Positions 1-6,160 of a DNA stretch of 8,347 nucleotides are shown piece by piece. The translations under genes were made by a program, and so were the position numbers. The notes beneath the pieces were generated by a model. That model made no database searches. It saw only the letters and a program-made list of their open reading frames with translations, and had not been told where the DNA came from. Position 1 is the stretch's first letter; each line of letters opens with the position of its first letter. Source of the DNA: Chloroflexota bacterium (GTDB taxonomy: Bacteria; Chloroflexota; Anaerolineae; Aggregatilineales; UBA3940); assembly GCA_011051745.1 (NCBI GenBank), contig DRKO01000190.1:1-8347 (forward strand), read 5' to 3'.

Positions 1-110
1 CATGGGACGAGGACGAGTTGATCGGCGAGGGCGTACACACACGCTACGTGATTGACATCGAGCGCTTCCTCAAGAAGGTGCAGGCAAAAGCGAGGCCCGC
101 ACCGGAATAA
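1..110 (+). CDS. C-terminal fragment of a probable FlK-like hotdog-fold thioesterase
   Basis: This is the 3' end of a gene that begins before the window. The reading frame starts at base 3 and runs 35 codons to the TAA at 108-110. The readable end is WDEDELIGEGVHTRYVID followed by IERFLKKVQAKA and a short Ala/Pro-rich tail. The pattern 'D..xLIGEG.H.R..ID..RF' matches the last beta strand and terminal helix of thioesterases of the FlK (fluoroacetyl-CoA thioesterase-like) group, which hydrolyse small acyl-CoA thioesters in the cytoplasm. The catalytic residues would lie upstream and cannot be checked, so substrate is unknown. There is no start codon in the window, and the gene is separated from the next one by 274 bases, so it is probably not co-transcribed with it. 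The call rests on a short motif recognised from memory; another hotdog-fold protein is possible. Confidence 0.62.
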   Translation, partial: WDEDELIGEGVHTRYVIDIERFLKKVQAKARPAPE

Positions 111-140
111 GACCGTTCCGGCGGGCGACTCTCCGGCCTG

Positions 141-190
141 CATCCTCACGCTCTTTCCCGCTCCGTCTGTCCCTTCCCCCTTCCCTGTCC
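141..190 (+). terminator. C-rich, G-poor tract: possible Rho-dependent termination site for the upstream gene
   Basis: These 50 bases contain 27 C, 16 T, 5 G and 2 A, a strong local departure from the balanced G and C around them. The tract starts 30 bases after the upstream stop codon. Rho loading (rut) sites are known to be C-rich and G-poor unstructured RNA. I see no intrinsic terminator (hairpin plus T-run) after the upstream gene, so a Rho-dependent end is a reasonable inference. It is not proven, and the tract could also just be a polypyrimidine stretch. Confidence 0.3.
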
Positions 191-198
191 GTCATCAG

Positions 199-255
199 CC
201 ATCGCGGAGCCTGGCCGGAGAGAAACCGCTGAAGCGCTCCCTCCGCCGGAGATGG
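199..255 (+). other. Possible nested RNA fold in the intergenic region
   Basis: Complementary segments nest in order: CCATC (199-203) with GATGG (251-255), GCGGAG (204-209) with CTCCGC (241-246), GGAG (217-220) with CTCC (237-240), and CGC (227-229) with GCG (234-236) closing a TGAA loop. That gives 18 possible pairs, with bulges at 210-216, 221-226 and 247-250. It lies upstream of the best promoter for the next gene, so if transcribed it would be in the 3' tail of the thioesterase mRNA or in a leader from an earlier promoter. I do not recognise it as a known riboswitch; GC-rich DNA can produce such pairings by chance. Confidence 0.25.
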
Positions 256-276
256 AGTGATCGCCCTCTACCCGGC

Positions 277-305
277 TTGACCCTCAAAAGAGGCTGATGT
301 ACATT
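277..305 (+). promoter_or_regulatory. Sigma70-like promoter for the methyltransferase/MTHFR gene
   Basis: TTGACC (277-282, 5 of 6 bases of the -35 consensus) is followed after exactly 17 bases by TACATT (300-305, 4 of 6 bases of the -10 consensus). Transcription would begin near 312, leaving a leader of about 70 bases before the ATG at 385. Spacing is optimal and the region is less GC-rich than its surroundings. The -10 is imperfect, so this is a candidate only. Confidence 0.45.
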
Positions 306-325
306 ACTCGCCCACATCGTTAGAA

Positions 326-361
326 GAACGTGGCGGGGGGCCACAGCGCCCTTTCACGTTC
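326..361 (+). promoter_or_regulatory. Leader hairpin upstream of the methyltransferase/MTHFR gene
   Basis: A perfect 7-base inverted repeat, GAACGTG (326-332) and CACGTTC (355-361), encloses a second possible stem, GTGGC (330-334) with GCCAC (340-344), which would compete with the outer stem at its edge. It lies inside the predicted leader and ends 11 bases before the ribosome binding site. It could act as an mRNA structure or, as a DNA dyad, as an operator. No T-run follows, so it is not an intrinsic terminator, and it does not match the S-box (SAM-I) pattern. Confidence 0.35.
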
Positions 362-372
362 CGCGCACAAGG

Positions 373-379
373 GGAGGGG
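373..379 (+). promoter_or_regulatory. Strong ribosome binding site fixing the start at 385
   Basis: GGAGGGG sits 5 bases before the ATG at 385. This supports 385 as the true start. The ATG at 380-382, which would open a two-codon frame ending in TGA, directly abuts this site and is therefore too close to be used. Confidence 0.75.
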
Positions 380-384
380 ATGCG

Positions 385-2265
385 ATGACGAAGAGGGGAT
401 TTCGAGAAAGGCTGGGTAGAGGCCCTGTGCTGGCCGATGGGGCGATGGGAACCCTCCTGCACAGCCGGGGGGTTCCTCTGGACGCCTGTTTTGACGAACT
501 GAACCTCAGCAATCCGGCTCTGGTGGAGGAGATTCATCGCGCCTATCTGGAGGCCGGAGCAGACCTGATCGAAACGAACACCTTCGGGGCCAACCGCTTC
601 AAGCTGGCCGGGCACGGCCTGGAAGACAGGGTGGCCGAGATCAACCGGGCCGGGGCCATGCTGGCACGGCGGGCCGTCGAAGCCTCTTCCCGCCCGGATG
701 TCTATGTGGCTGGCTCGGTCGGGCCGCTGGGGGTGCGGCTGGCCCCCTTCGGGCGGGTCACATCCGAGCAGGCTTACCGGGCCTTCCGCGAGCAGATCGA
801 GGCTCTCTGTGCGGGCGGGGTGGATGTACTGATGCTGGAGACCTTCTCAGACCTGCGCGAGATACAGGAGGCGGTCCGCGCTGCCCGCGATGTGTGCCCG
901 GAAAGGCCGTTGATCGCTCAGATCACGTTCACACGGGACGACCGGACGTTGCTGGGGGACACCCCCCGGCAGGTCGCGGAGGCCCTGTCGGAGCCCGGCG
1001 TGGACGTGATCGGCGTGAATTGCTCGAACGGACCGGCCCAGATCACCCGCATTGTGCGGCTCATGCGGGCCGCCGCCCCGCAGAGTCGTTTCTCCGCGCT
1101 GCCGAACGCGGGCTGGCCGGAATACGTTGGCGGGCGGGTGATGTACCCCGCAGGGCCGGAGTATTTCGCCGACTTTGCCGTCACGCTGCGTGATCTGGGC
1201 GTGGACGTGATCGGCGGTTGCTGCGGCACAACACCCGACCACATCGCCGCCATGCGGGCCGCGCTGGACGATCCGGCGCGACGGGGCCACGTCATCGAAC
1301 TGGCCGAGGTCCGCGAGAGCGCGGAGGAGGAAGGCGCAACCCACGCCCCCAGCGAACTGGCCCGTAAACTGGCGCGGGGGGAGCAGGTCGTGGCCGTCGA
1401 GGTTTCCCCGCCCAGAGGGATCGTCACCGAGAAGGTTCTGCGCGCGGCCCAGATGCTGCGCGAGGTCGGGGCGGATGTGATTGATGTCACCGATACGCCA
1501 ATGGCCCGCATGCGGATGAGCGCCTGGGCAGTCTGCCACCTTCTCCAGCGCGAGGCAGGGGTCGAGACGGTGCTGCACTTCCCCACCCGGGGGCGCAACC
1601 TGTTGCGCGTTCAGGGGGATTTGCTGGCCGCTCATGCGCTGGGCGTGCGCAACCTGTTTGTGATCATGGGCGACCCGACTCACATCGGCGACTATCCCGA
1701 CGCCGCCGACAACTACGACATCGTGCCCTCCGGCCTGGTGCGCCTGATCAAGCAGAGCCTGAACCGGGGGCAGGACTGGGCCGGTAACCGGATCGGGCAG
1801 CCGACTAACTTTCTGGTAAGCTGTGCCCTCAACCTGAACGCCCCCGATCCCGACCGGGAGATCAGGGTGCTGCGAAAGAAGATCGAGAACGGGGCCGACT
1901 ACCTCATCACCCAGCCGATCTACGACATCGCGACCTACGAACGCTTCATGGAGCGCTACGAAGCCCGTCACGGCCCGCTTGATAAGCCCGTTCTGGTCGG
2001 GGTGCTCCCGCTCTACAGCGTCCGGCACGCCGCCTTTCTGCACAACGAAGTGCCGGGGATCAGCATCCCTGCCGCAATCAGGGAGCGCATCGAGGCGGCA
2101 GGGGAGGATGCCCCGCAGGAGGGGGTGCGCATTGCTCAGGAGCTGGCGCAGCAGATCGTCGGTGTGGCGGCAGGCGTCTATCTGATGCCCCAGTTCGGGC
2201 GCTATGATCTGGCCGCCGGAGTGATCGAGGCCGTCAAAACACCGCTCAGCGCCTCAGGCGGGTGA
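385..2265 (+). CDS. Bifunctional homocysteine S-methyltransferase / 5,10-methylenetetrahydrofolate reductase
   Basis: A 626-residue fusion linking one-carbon metabolism to methionine synthesis, with the domain order of Bacillus subtilis YitJ. Residues about 12-295 are a homocysteine S-methyltransferase barrel: it opens with VLADGAMGT and carries the zinc ligands Cys213 (in GVNCSNGP) and Cys279-Cys280 (in GGCCGTTPDH). After a charged linker (about 300-325), residues about 330-617 form a MetF-type, FAD-dependent methylenetetrahydrofolate reductase: VEVSPP supplies the catalytic Glu339, VIMGDPT the FAD-contacting Asp430, and ITQPIYD Gln510. There is no cobalamin-binding or methyl-THF-binding module, so this is not MetH. 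Both active sites look intact and the length is normal for the fusion. It stands alone, with its own promoter and leader, and ends at the hairpin at 2271-2298. The fold of each half is certain; the methyl donor used by the first half cannot be read from sequence. Confidence 0.94.
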   Translation: MTKRGFRERLGRGPVLADGAMGTLLHSRGVPLDACFDELNLSNPALVEEIHRAYLEAGADLIETNTFGANRFKLAGHGLEDRVAEINRAGAMLARRAVEASSRPDVYVAGSVGPLGVRLAPFGRVTSEQAYRAFREQIEALCAGGVDVLMLETFSDLREIQEAVRAARDVCPERPLIAQITFTRDDRTLLGDTPRQVAEALSEPGVDVIGVNCSNGPAQITRIVRLMRAAAPQSRFSALPNAGWPEYVGGRVMYPAGPEYFADFAVTLRDLGVDVIGGCCGTTPDHIAAMRAALDDPARRGHVIELAEVRESAEEEGATHAPSELARKLARGEQVVAVEVSPPRGIVTEKVLRAAQMLREVGADVIDVTDTPMARMRMSAWAVCHLLQREAGVETVLHFPTRGRNLLRVQGDLLAAHALGVRNLFVIMGDPTHIGDYPDAADNYDIVPSGLVRLIKQSLNRGQDWAGNRIGQPTNFLVSCALNLNAPDPDREIRVLRKKIENGADYLITQPIYDIATYERFMERYEARHGPLDKPVLVGVLPLYSVRHAAFLHNEVPGISIPAAIRERIEAAGEDAPQEGVRIAQELAQQIVGVAAGVYLMPQFGRYDLAAGVIEAVKTPLSASGG

Positions 2266-2270
2266 ATCAG

Positions 2271-2298
2271 AAGGGGCAGCCCGTGCGGGTTGCCCCTT
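2271..2298. terminator. Hairpin terminator between convergent genes
   Basis: AAGGGGCA (2271-2278) pairs with TGCCCCTT (2291-2298). The stem continues through a G-T pair and three C-G pairs to a four-base GTGC loop at 2283-2286, making 12 pairs in all. It begins 6 bases after the stop of the plus-strand gene (2265) and lies 29 bases beyond the stop of minus-strand gatA (2327), so it can serve both. The T-run is short (TTT on the plus strand, TT then C on the minus strand), so termination may be incomplete. Confidence 0.72.
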
Positions 2299-2326
2299 TC
2301 ACCATCCCCCGGTGTCTCAGGAGCTC

Positions 2327-3784
2327 TCACAGAGCGGGCACACGGGTATGCCAGTCGGTGGATTGCTCATAGGCGTACGCGGCGCGGAGCACCTGTTCCT
2401 CCCCGAAGGCAGGCCCGATCAACTGAAGCCCGATCGGCAGGTCGTTCTCATCGAAGCCGCAGGGGATCGAGATTCCGCAGATACCCGCCAGATTGACGGC
2501 CAGCGTGAGCACGTCGGAAAGGTACATCTGGAGCGGATCGTCTATGCGCTCGCCGATTCGGAAAGCGGTTGTGGGCGAGACGGGGCAGGCGATCAGGTCT
2601 ACCTGCTCGAAGGCCTGCTCGAAATCCTGCTTGATGAGGGTGCGGACCTTCTGCGCTTTCAGATAGTAGGCGTCGTAGTATCCGGCAGAGAGGGCATATG
2701 TCCCCAGCATGATGCGCCGCTTGACCTCCGGCCCGAATCCCTGTCCGCGCGTCTGGCGGTAGGTTTCCCACATGCTGCCCGCCACCACGCGCGGCCCGTA
2801 ACGCACCCCGTCAAAGCGGGCCAGATTGGCGGAGGCCTCCGCCGGGGCGACCAGATAGTAAACGGGCAGAGCCGCGTCTGTGTGCGGCAGGCTGACCTCC
2901 CGGATTTCAGCCCCCAGTTCAGCCAGTTGATCAATGGCCGCGCGGACGGCGGCTTCCACGGCGGGTTGCATGCCCTCGATGAAATACTCCCTCGGTACGC
3001 CCACCCTGAGGCCCTGCATATCCGCCCTGAGAGCGGCTGTATAGTCGGGCACTTCGACGTTCATCGAGGTTGAGTCGCGGGGGTCGTGCCCGGCGATGGC
3101 GTTCAGCATCAGGGCCGCATCGGTGACGCTGCGCGTGAGCGGCCCGATCTGATCCAACGAGGAGGCAAAGGCAACCAGCCCGTAGCGCGAGACGCGCCCA
3201 TAGCTCGGCTTGAGGCCCACGACGCCGCATAACGAGGCGGGCTGGCGGATGCTGCCGCCCGTGTCCGTGCCGAGCGAGGCGACCGCCAGCCGGGCAGCGA
3301 CAGAGGCGGCGCTTCCTCCGCTTGAGCCGCCGGGAACGCGCTCCGTGTCCCAGGGATTGCGGGTGACGACGTAGGCCGAGTTCTCGGTTGAGGACCCCAT
3401 CGCGAACTCGTCCATGTTCGTCTTGCCGAGCATGACCGCCCCCAGCGCTTCCAGCTTCTCGATGGCGGTGGCCGTATAGGGAGGGCGGTAGCCTTCCAGG
3501 ATTCGGGAGCCGCAGGTTGTCTGAACGCCGCGCGTGCAGAGCACATCCTTGTACGAGAGGGGAACGCCCAGCAGAGGGGTGTCCTCGCCCTCCGCGCGGC
3601 GGGCATCGGCGGCACGGGCCTGATCGAGCGCCTGCCCGGCGGTGACCGTCAGGTAGGATCGGATGAGGCCGTCCACCGCCTCGATGCGCTCCAGATGGGC
3701 CTGTGTTAACTCGACCGAGGAGACTTCCCCTCTCTGCAACAGGGCGTGCGCTTCTTCGATGGTGAGATCGGTCAGATCGCTCAT
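2327..3784 (-). CDS. gatA: Asp-tRNA(Asn)/Glu-tRNA(Gln) amidotransferase subunit A
   Basis: This is the glutaminase subunit of the GatCAB complex. It releases ammonia from glutamine to convert mischarged Glu-tRNA(Gln), and Asp-tRNA(Asn), to the correct amidated forms in the cytoplasm. The 485-residue product has normal length and the amidase-signature core. The Ser-cisSer-Lys triad is present as Lys79 (LSYKD), Ser154 (VPGGSSGGSA) and Ser178 (TDTGGSIRQPAS), with GKTNMDEFAMGSSTENSA just before the glycine-serine loop. The C-terminal part (ISIPCGF....LPIGLQLIGPAFGE) is also typical of GatA rather than a generic amidase. The ATG at 3784 overlaps the gatC stop in ATGA, and the local ribosome site is weak, which points to translational coupling. 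gatB is not adjacent; the operon ends at the hairpin at 2271-2298. Confidence 0.97.
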   Translation of the reverse strand: MSDLTDLTIEEAHALLQRGEVSSVELTQAHLERIEAVDGLIRSYLTVTAGQALDQARAADARRAEGEDTPLLGVPLSYKDVLCTRGVQTTCGSRILEGYRPPYTATAIEKLEALGAVMLGKTNMDEFAMGSSTENSAYVVTRNPWDTERVPGGSSGGSAASVAARLAVASLGTDTGGSIRQPASLCGVVGLKPSYGRVSRYGLVAFASSLDQIGPLTRSVTDAALMLNAIAGHDPRDSTSMNVEVPDYTAALRADMQGLRVGVPREYFIEGMQPAVEAAVRAAIDQLAELGAEIREVSLPHTDAALPVYYLVAPAEASANLARFDGVRYGPRVVAGSMWETYRQTRGQGFGPEVKRRIMLGTYALSAGYYDAYYLKAQKVRTLIKQDFEQAFEQVDLIACPVSPTTAFRIGERIDDPLQMYLSDVLTLAVNLAGICGISIPCGFDENDLPIGLQLIGPAFGEEQVLRAAYAYEQSTDWHTRVPAL

Positions 3785-4077
3785 GGGCTTTCGTCCAGTA
3801 TGGCCTCGACGCGGAACATCCCGTTCTCTTTGTGCTCCGTGTTGGCGAGCAGTTCCTCGCGGGAGATGCCCGGATGGGGAACATCATCGCGCAGCACGGT
3901 ATGCAGAGGTAGCACGGTGGCGGTCGGCGGGATGTCGTCCGTGTCAATTGCCTGCAGGCGGTTGAAGTAGTCCAGAATCGCGGAGAGTTGCTCGCGGTAG
4001 CGGGCCTTCTCCTCGTCCGTAAGCGCGAGCTTTGCCAGCTCGGCGATGTGTTCGACTTCCTCGATGCTGAGGGTCAT
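3781..4077 (-). CDS. gatC: Asp-tRNA(Asn)/Glu-tRNA(Gln) amidotransferase subunit C
   Basis: This is the small belt-like subunit that wraps GatA and GatB and stabilises the complex. The 98-residue product begins MTLSIEEVEHIAELAKLAL and continues TDEEKARYREQLSAILDYFNRL, the standard GatC helical pair. The tail (LRDDVPHPGISREELLANTE..., MFRVEAILDE) is also typical. I chose the ATG at 4077 because AGGTGA (minus strand, 4088-4083) lies 5 bases upstream. A GTG at 4086 would add three residues (Met-Ser-Thr), but its nearest GGAG is only 3 bases away. Its TGA overlaps the gatA ATG by four bases, so the two subunits are made from one message. Confidence 0.93.
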   Translation of the reverse strand: MTLSIEEVEHIAELAKLALTDEEKARYREQLSAILDYFNRLQAIDTDDIPPTATVLPLHTVLRDDVPHPGISREELLANTEHKENGMFRVEAILDESP

Positions 4078-4082
4078 AGTAC

Positions 4083-4088
4083 TCACCT
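4083..4088 (-). promoter_or_regulatory. Ribosome binding site deciding the gatC start
   Basis: On the minus strand AGGTGA precedes the ATG at 4077 by 5 bases. It overlaps the alternative GTG start at 4086, which makes the downstream ATG the better choice. Confidence 0.55.
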
Positions 4089-4121
4089 GCTCCAGAATGC
4101 GGGTAGAATGTCGTGCCGGGG

Positions 4122-4130
4122 ATTATAGCA
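4122..4130 (-). promoter_or_regulatory. Extended -10 promoter for gatCA
   Basis: The minus strand reads TGCTATAAT, a perfect -10 hexamer (4127-4122) preceded by the TGn extension (4130-4128). No good -35 hexamer lies 16-18 bases upstream, as is usual for extended -10 promoters. Transcription would start near 4115, giving a gatC leader of about 38 bases. Confidence 0.6.
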
Positions 4131-4188
4131 TGGCGGGAGGGAAAGAGGCGAGAGCCGGAACGAACGGTCTCTTCCCCGTAAGATCGTT

Positions 4189-4220
4189 GTTCAGCGTCCG
4201 GGCACTCCCGGAGCGGGAAC
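4189..4220. promoter_or_regulatory. Imperfect dyad between divergent promoters, possible operator
   Basis: The core is TCCGGG (4197-4202) and CCCGGA (4207-4212) around a four-base CACT centre. It is flanked by GC pairs (4194-4195 with 4213-4214) and by GTTC (4189-4192) with GAAC (4217-4220). The dyad ends 4 bases before the -35 of the nucleoside hydrolase promoter and about 60 bases upstream of the gatCA -10. That position suits an activator or repressor site, and it has no T-run that would mark a terminator. No regulator gene lies in the window. Confidence 0.35.
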
Positions 4221-4224
4221 CGCT

Positions 4225-4252
4225 TCGACAAACCGCCTTCTCCTGTTAATAT
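4225..4252 (+). promoter_or_regulatory. Promoter for the nucleoside hydrolase gene
   Basis: TCGACA (4225-4230, 5 of 6 to the -35 consensus) and TAATAT (4247-4252, 4 of 6) are 16 bases apart. A TGT directly precedes the -10 hexamer (extended -10). TATAAG at 4250-4255 is an overlapping alternative with 19-base spacing. Transcription would start near 4259, about 40 bases before the ATG. Confidence 0.5.
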
Positions 4253-4285
4253 AAGTGCACGGCGTCTGAACCACTCCCACATCCC

Positions 4286-4291
4286 GGAGGT
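4286..4291 (+). promoter_or_regulatory. Ribosome binding site of the nucleoside hydrolase gene
   Basis: GGAGGT lies 7 bases before the ATG at 4299, ideal spacing, and supports this start. Confidence 0.8.
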
Positions 4292-4298
4292 TATACCT

Positions 4299-5246
4299 AT
4301 GCCCCACCGTATCATACTCGATGTTGACACCGGCACGGATGACGCGGTCGCCCTGATGGTGGCGGCTCTCTCTCCCGATATCGAACTGACAGGCGCAACG
4401 GTCGTAAACGGGAACGTCCCGGTTGAGGTCGGAACCGAAAACACGCTCCGCGTGCTGGATCACATCGGGGCCGACGTGCCGGTTTTTCAGGGGATGGCTA
4501 CCCCGATGGTTCGGCCTGATTTCCCGATTCCGCGCGTGGATGTCAGCAGCTATCACGGGCGTTATCTCGACCTGCCACCCGCGCGATCCCGCAAAGGGGC
4601 GCAGCACGCGGTGGACTGGCTGATCGAGACGTATCTGGCTTCGGAAGGGGATATTACTCTGGTTGCCGTCGCGCCACTCAGCAACGTTGCCATGGCGATG
4701 AAGAAAGAACCGGCGATTCTGGAAAAAATCCCGGAGATCGTCATTATGGGAGGCGGCCATGAGTTCGGGAACATCACCCCTTCCGCCGAGTTCAACATCT
4801 GGGCGGACCCGGAGGCGGCGCGGGTCGTGATGACGTGCGGACGACCGATCCGTCTGGTGGCGCTTGACGCCACTCACCGGGCGCTCGTCTCACGGGAGGA
4901 TTGCGCCCGCCTGCGAGAGCTGAACACCCCCGCCTCGACCGCCGCCGCCGATCTCATCGAGCGGCGCATTCAAGGGTATGATGAGCACCAGCCCATGCAC
5001 CGAACGGGAACGGCCCCCGTCCATGATGCGCTGGCGGTGTGCGCCGTCATCGCGCCGGAGGTGATCGAGACGACCTTCGTCCATGTGGACGTTGAGACGC
5101 ACGGCGAGCTGACGGTCGGGCGCACGGTCTGTGACGTGGCGCATCGCGGAGGACAGGCGCCCAACGTTCATCTGGCACTCAATGCCGACGAGCCGCGCTT
5201 TGTCAGCATGTTGCAGGATATTCTGGGGCGCACTCTGCCGGACTAG
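4299..5246 (+). CDS. Inosine/uridine-preferring nucleoside hydrolase
   Basis: A 315-residue calcium-dependent N-ribohydrolase, expected to split nucleosides into base and ribose for salvage in the cytoplasm. The N-terminal metal-binding signature is present as ILDVDTGTDDAVALM, with Asp10 and Asp15 in the positions of the family's calcium ligands. The family usually has Pro where this protein has Thr11. The middle motif IVIMGGGHEFGNITPSAEFNIWADPEAA supplies the Glu and Asn that bind ribose. APVHDALAV carries His242 and Asp243, matching the active-site His and the last calcium ligand of known members. Length is normal for the family. Base preference cannot be read from the sequence. It is divergent from gatCA and has its own promoter. 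Its TAG stop overlaps the menA stop on the other strand within one CTAG, leaving no room for a terminator between them. Confidence 0.9.
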   Translation: MPHRIILDVDTGTDDAVALMVAALSPDIELTGATVVNGNVPVEVGTENTLRVLDHIGADVPVFQGMATPMVRPDFPIPRVDVSSYHGRYLDLPPARSRKGAQHAVDWLIETYLASEGDITLVAVAPLSNVAMAMKKEPAILEKIPEIVIMGGGHEFGNITPSAEFNIWADPEAARVVMTCGRPIRLVALDATHRALVSREDCARLRELNTPASTAAADLIERRIQGYDEHQPMHRTGTAPVHDALAVCAVIAPEVIETTFVHVDVETHGELTVGRTVCDVAHRGGQAPNVHLALNADEPRFVSMLQDILGRTLPD

Positions 5247-6160
5247 GCCACGATCAGGCCGAGCGAGAAAAGGAGGCTGAAGGTCAGGCCCAATTGAGCC
5301 GTCCGGGCGAGGGCCTGATTGAAGGCCGGGCCGTCAGAGGCGCGGTAGAGCGAGCGCACCAGCCGGACAGCGAGCGGGAGCGTCAGCCAGGGCAGCAGGA
5401 TCGGGGGAGAAGCTTCGCCGATCAGCCAGAGGACAGGCGGCACAAGATAAGCGACGGCCAGCAGCAGCACATACTCCAGACGGGCCAGCCGGGGACCGAG
5501 GATGACGGCCAGCGTGTGCTTGCCCGCCCGCCGGTCGGTCTCGATGTCACGCAGGTTGTTGACAACCAGAATAGCGGTGATCAGCGTCCCGACGGGGGTC
5601 GCCACGACCAGCACAGAAGGGCGGAACGTGAGCGTCTGCACGTAGTATGTCCCCCCCACCGCGACCAGCCCGAAGAAGACGAAAACGAACAGGTCTCCCA
5701 GCCCGTGTGAGGCCAGAGGGAAGGGGCCACCGCTGTAGGCCAGAGCGGCGAGGATAGAAGCCAGACCGATCAAGAGGATGGGCCAGCCCGCCACCCGGAT
5801 GAGATATGCCCCGGCCAGCGCGGCCAGCGCGAAAGTCAGGATCATGCCGACCCGCAGGCGCGGAAGAGGGATCAGGCCGCTGGCAGCCACCCGCGTGGGG
5901 CCGAGCCGCTCGCCGGTGTCTATTCCCTTCACATAATCGAAGTAGTCGTTTGCCAGATTGACGCCGATCTGCAACAGCAACGCACCCAGCAGGGCGGCCA
6001 GCGCAGGGAGCGGCGAGAAAGCCCCTTCGGAGACGGCGAGGGCGGTTCCCACCACAACGGGGGCGACGGCTGCCGGGAGTGTGCGAGGACGGGCGGCTAT
6101 TATCCAGGCCCGGAGCGGGGAGATTTCCGAACGATCGGCCATGAGGGAAGGCTCCTCCAT
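5243..6160 (-). CDS. menA: 1,4-dihydroxy-2-naphthoate polyprenyltransferase
   Basis: A UbiA-superfamily integral membrane enzyme that attaches the polyprenyl chain to 1,4-dihydroxy-2-naphthoate, giving demethylmenaquinone. The 305-residue product starts with the MenA-like SPLRAWIIAARPRTLPAA. The first magnesium-diphosphate motif is NDYFD at residues 71-75, continuing YVKGIDTGERLGPTR. The second is DIETD at 205-209, then RRAGKHTLAVILG. YSGGPFPLASHGLGDLFVF (142-160) is characteristic of MenA rather than UbiA or heme/chlorophyll prenyltransferases. Eight or so hydrophobic segments fill the rest. The ATG at 6160 shares one base with the menG stop (TAATG) and has GGAGG 4 bases upstream. Met7 (6142) is a possible second start, also with GGAGGAG upstream, at 9 bases. 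It is the last gene of the ABC-menG-menA operon. Confidence 0.93.
   Translation of the reverse strand: MEEPSLMADRSEISPLRAWIIAARPRTLPAAVAPVVVGTALAVSEGAFSPLPALAALLGALLLQIGVNLANDYFDYVKGIDTGERLGPTRVAASGLIPLPRLRVGMILTFALAALAGAYLIRVAGWPILLIGLASILAALAYSGGPFPLASHGLGDLFVFVFFGLVAVGGTYYVQTLTFRPSVLVVATPVGTLITAILVVNNLRDIETDRRAGKHTLAVILGPRLARLEYVLLLAVAYLVPPVLWLIGEASPPILLPWLTLPLAVRLVRSLYRASDGPAFNQALARTAQLGLTFSLLFSLGLIVA

Noticed and set aside
52..297. 81-codon plus-strand frame overlapping the thioesterase end
   Set aside because: It starts within a better frame (W-D-E-D...), yields Arg/Ser/Pro-rich sequence with no family look, and has no convincing ribosome site.
296..318. GATGT/ACATC inverted repeat around the predicted transcription start before the methyltransferase/MTHFR gene
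   Set aside because: Five bases per arm with a 13-base gap is expected by chance and overlaps the -10 region; no further support.
380..388. ATG-CGA-TGA minimal frame overlapping the start of the methyltransferase/MTHFR gene
   Set aside because: The ribosome site GGAGGGG touches this ATG with no spacing, so initiation there is unlikely; it is most likely chance.
847..2043. Long open frame on the minus strand (398 codons) inside the methyltransferase/MTHFR gene
   Set aside because: It is antisense to a gene with clear domains and catalytic residues, and its product resembles no family. In GC-rich DNA with G/C at third positions the opposite strand often stays open.
4094..4110. AGAATG repeated at 11-base spacing in the gatC leader
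   Set aside because: Only six bases, two copies, downstream of the start of transcription; too short to claim as an operator.
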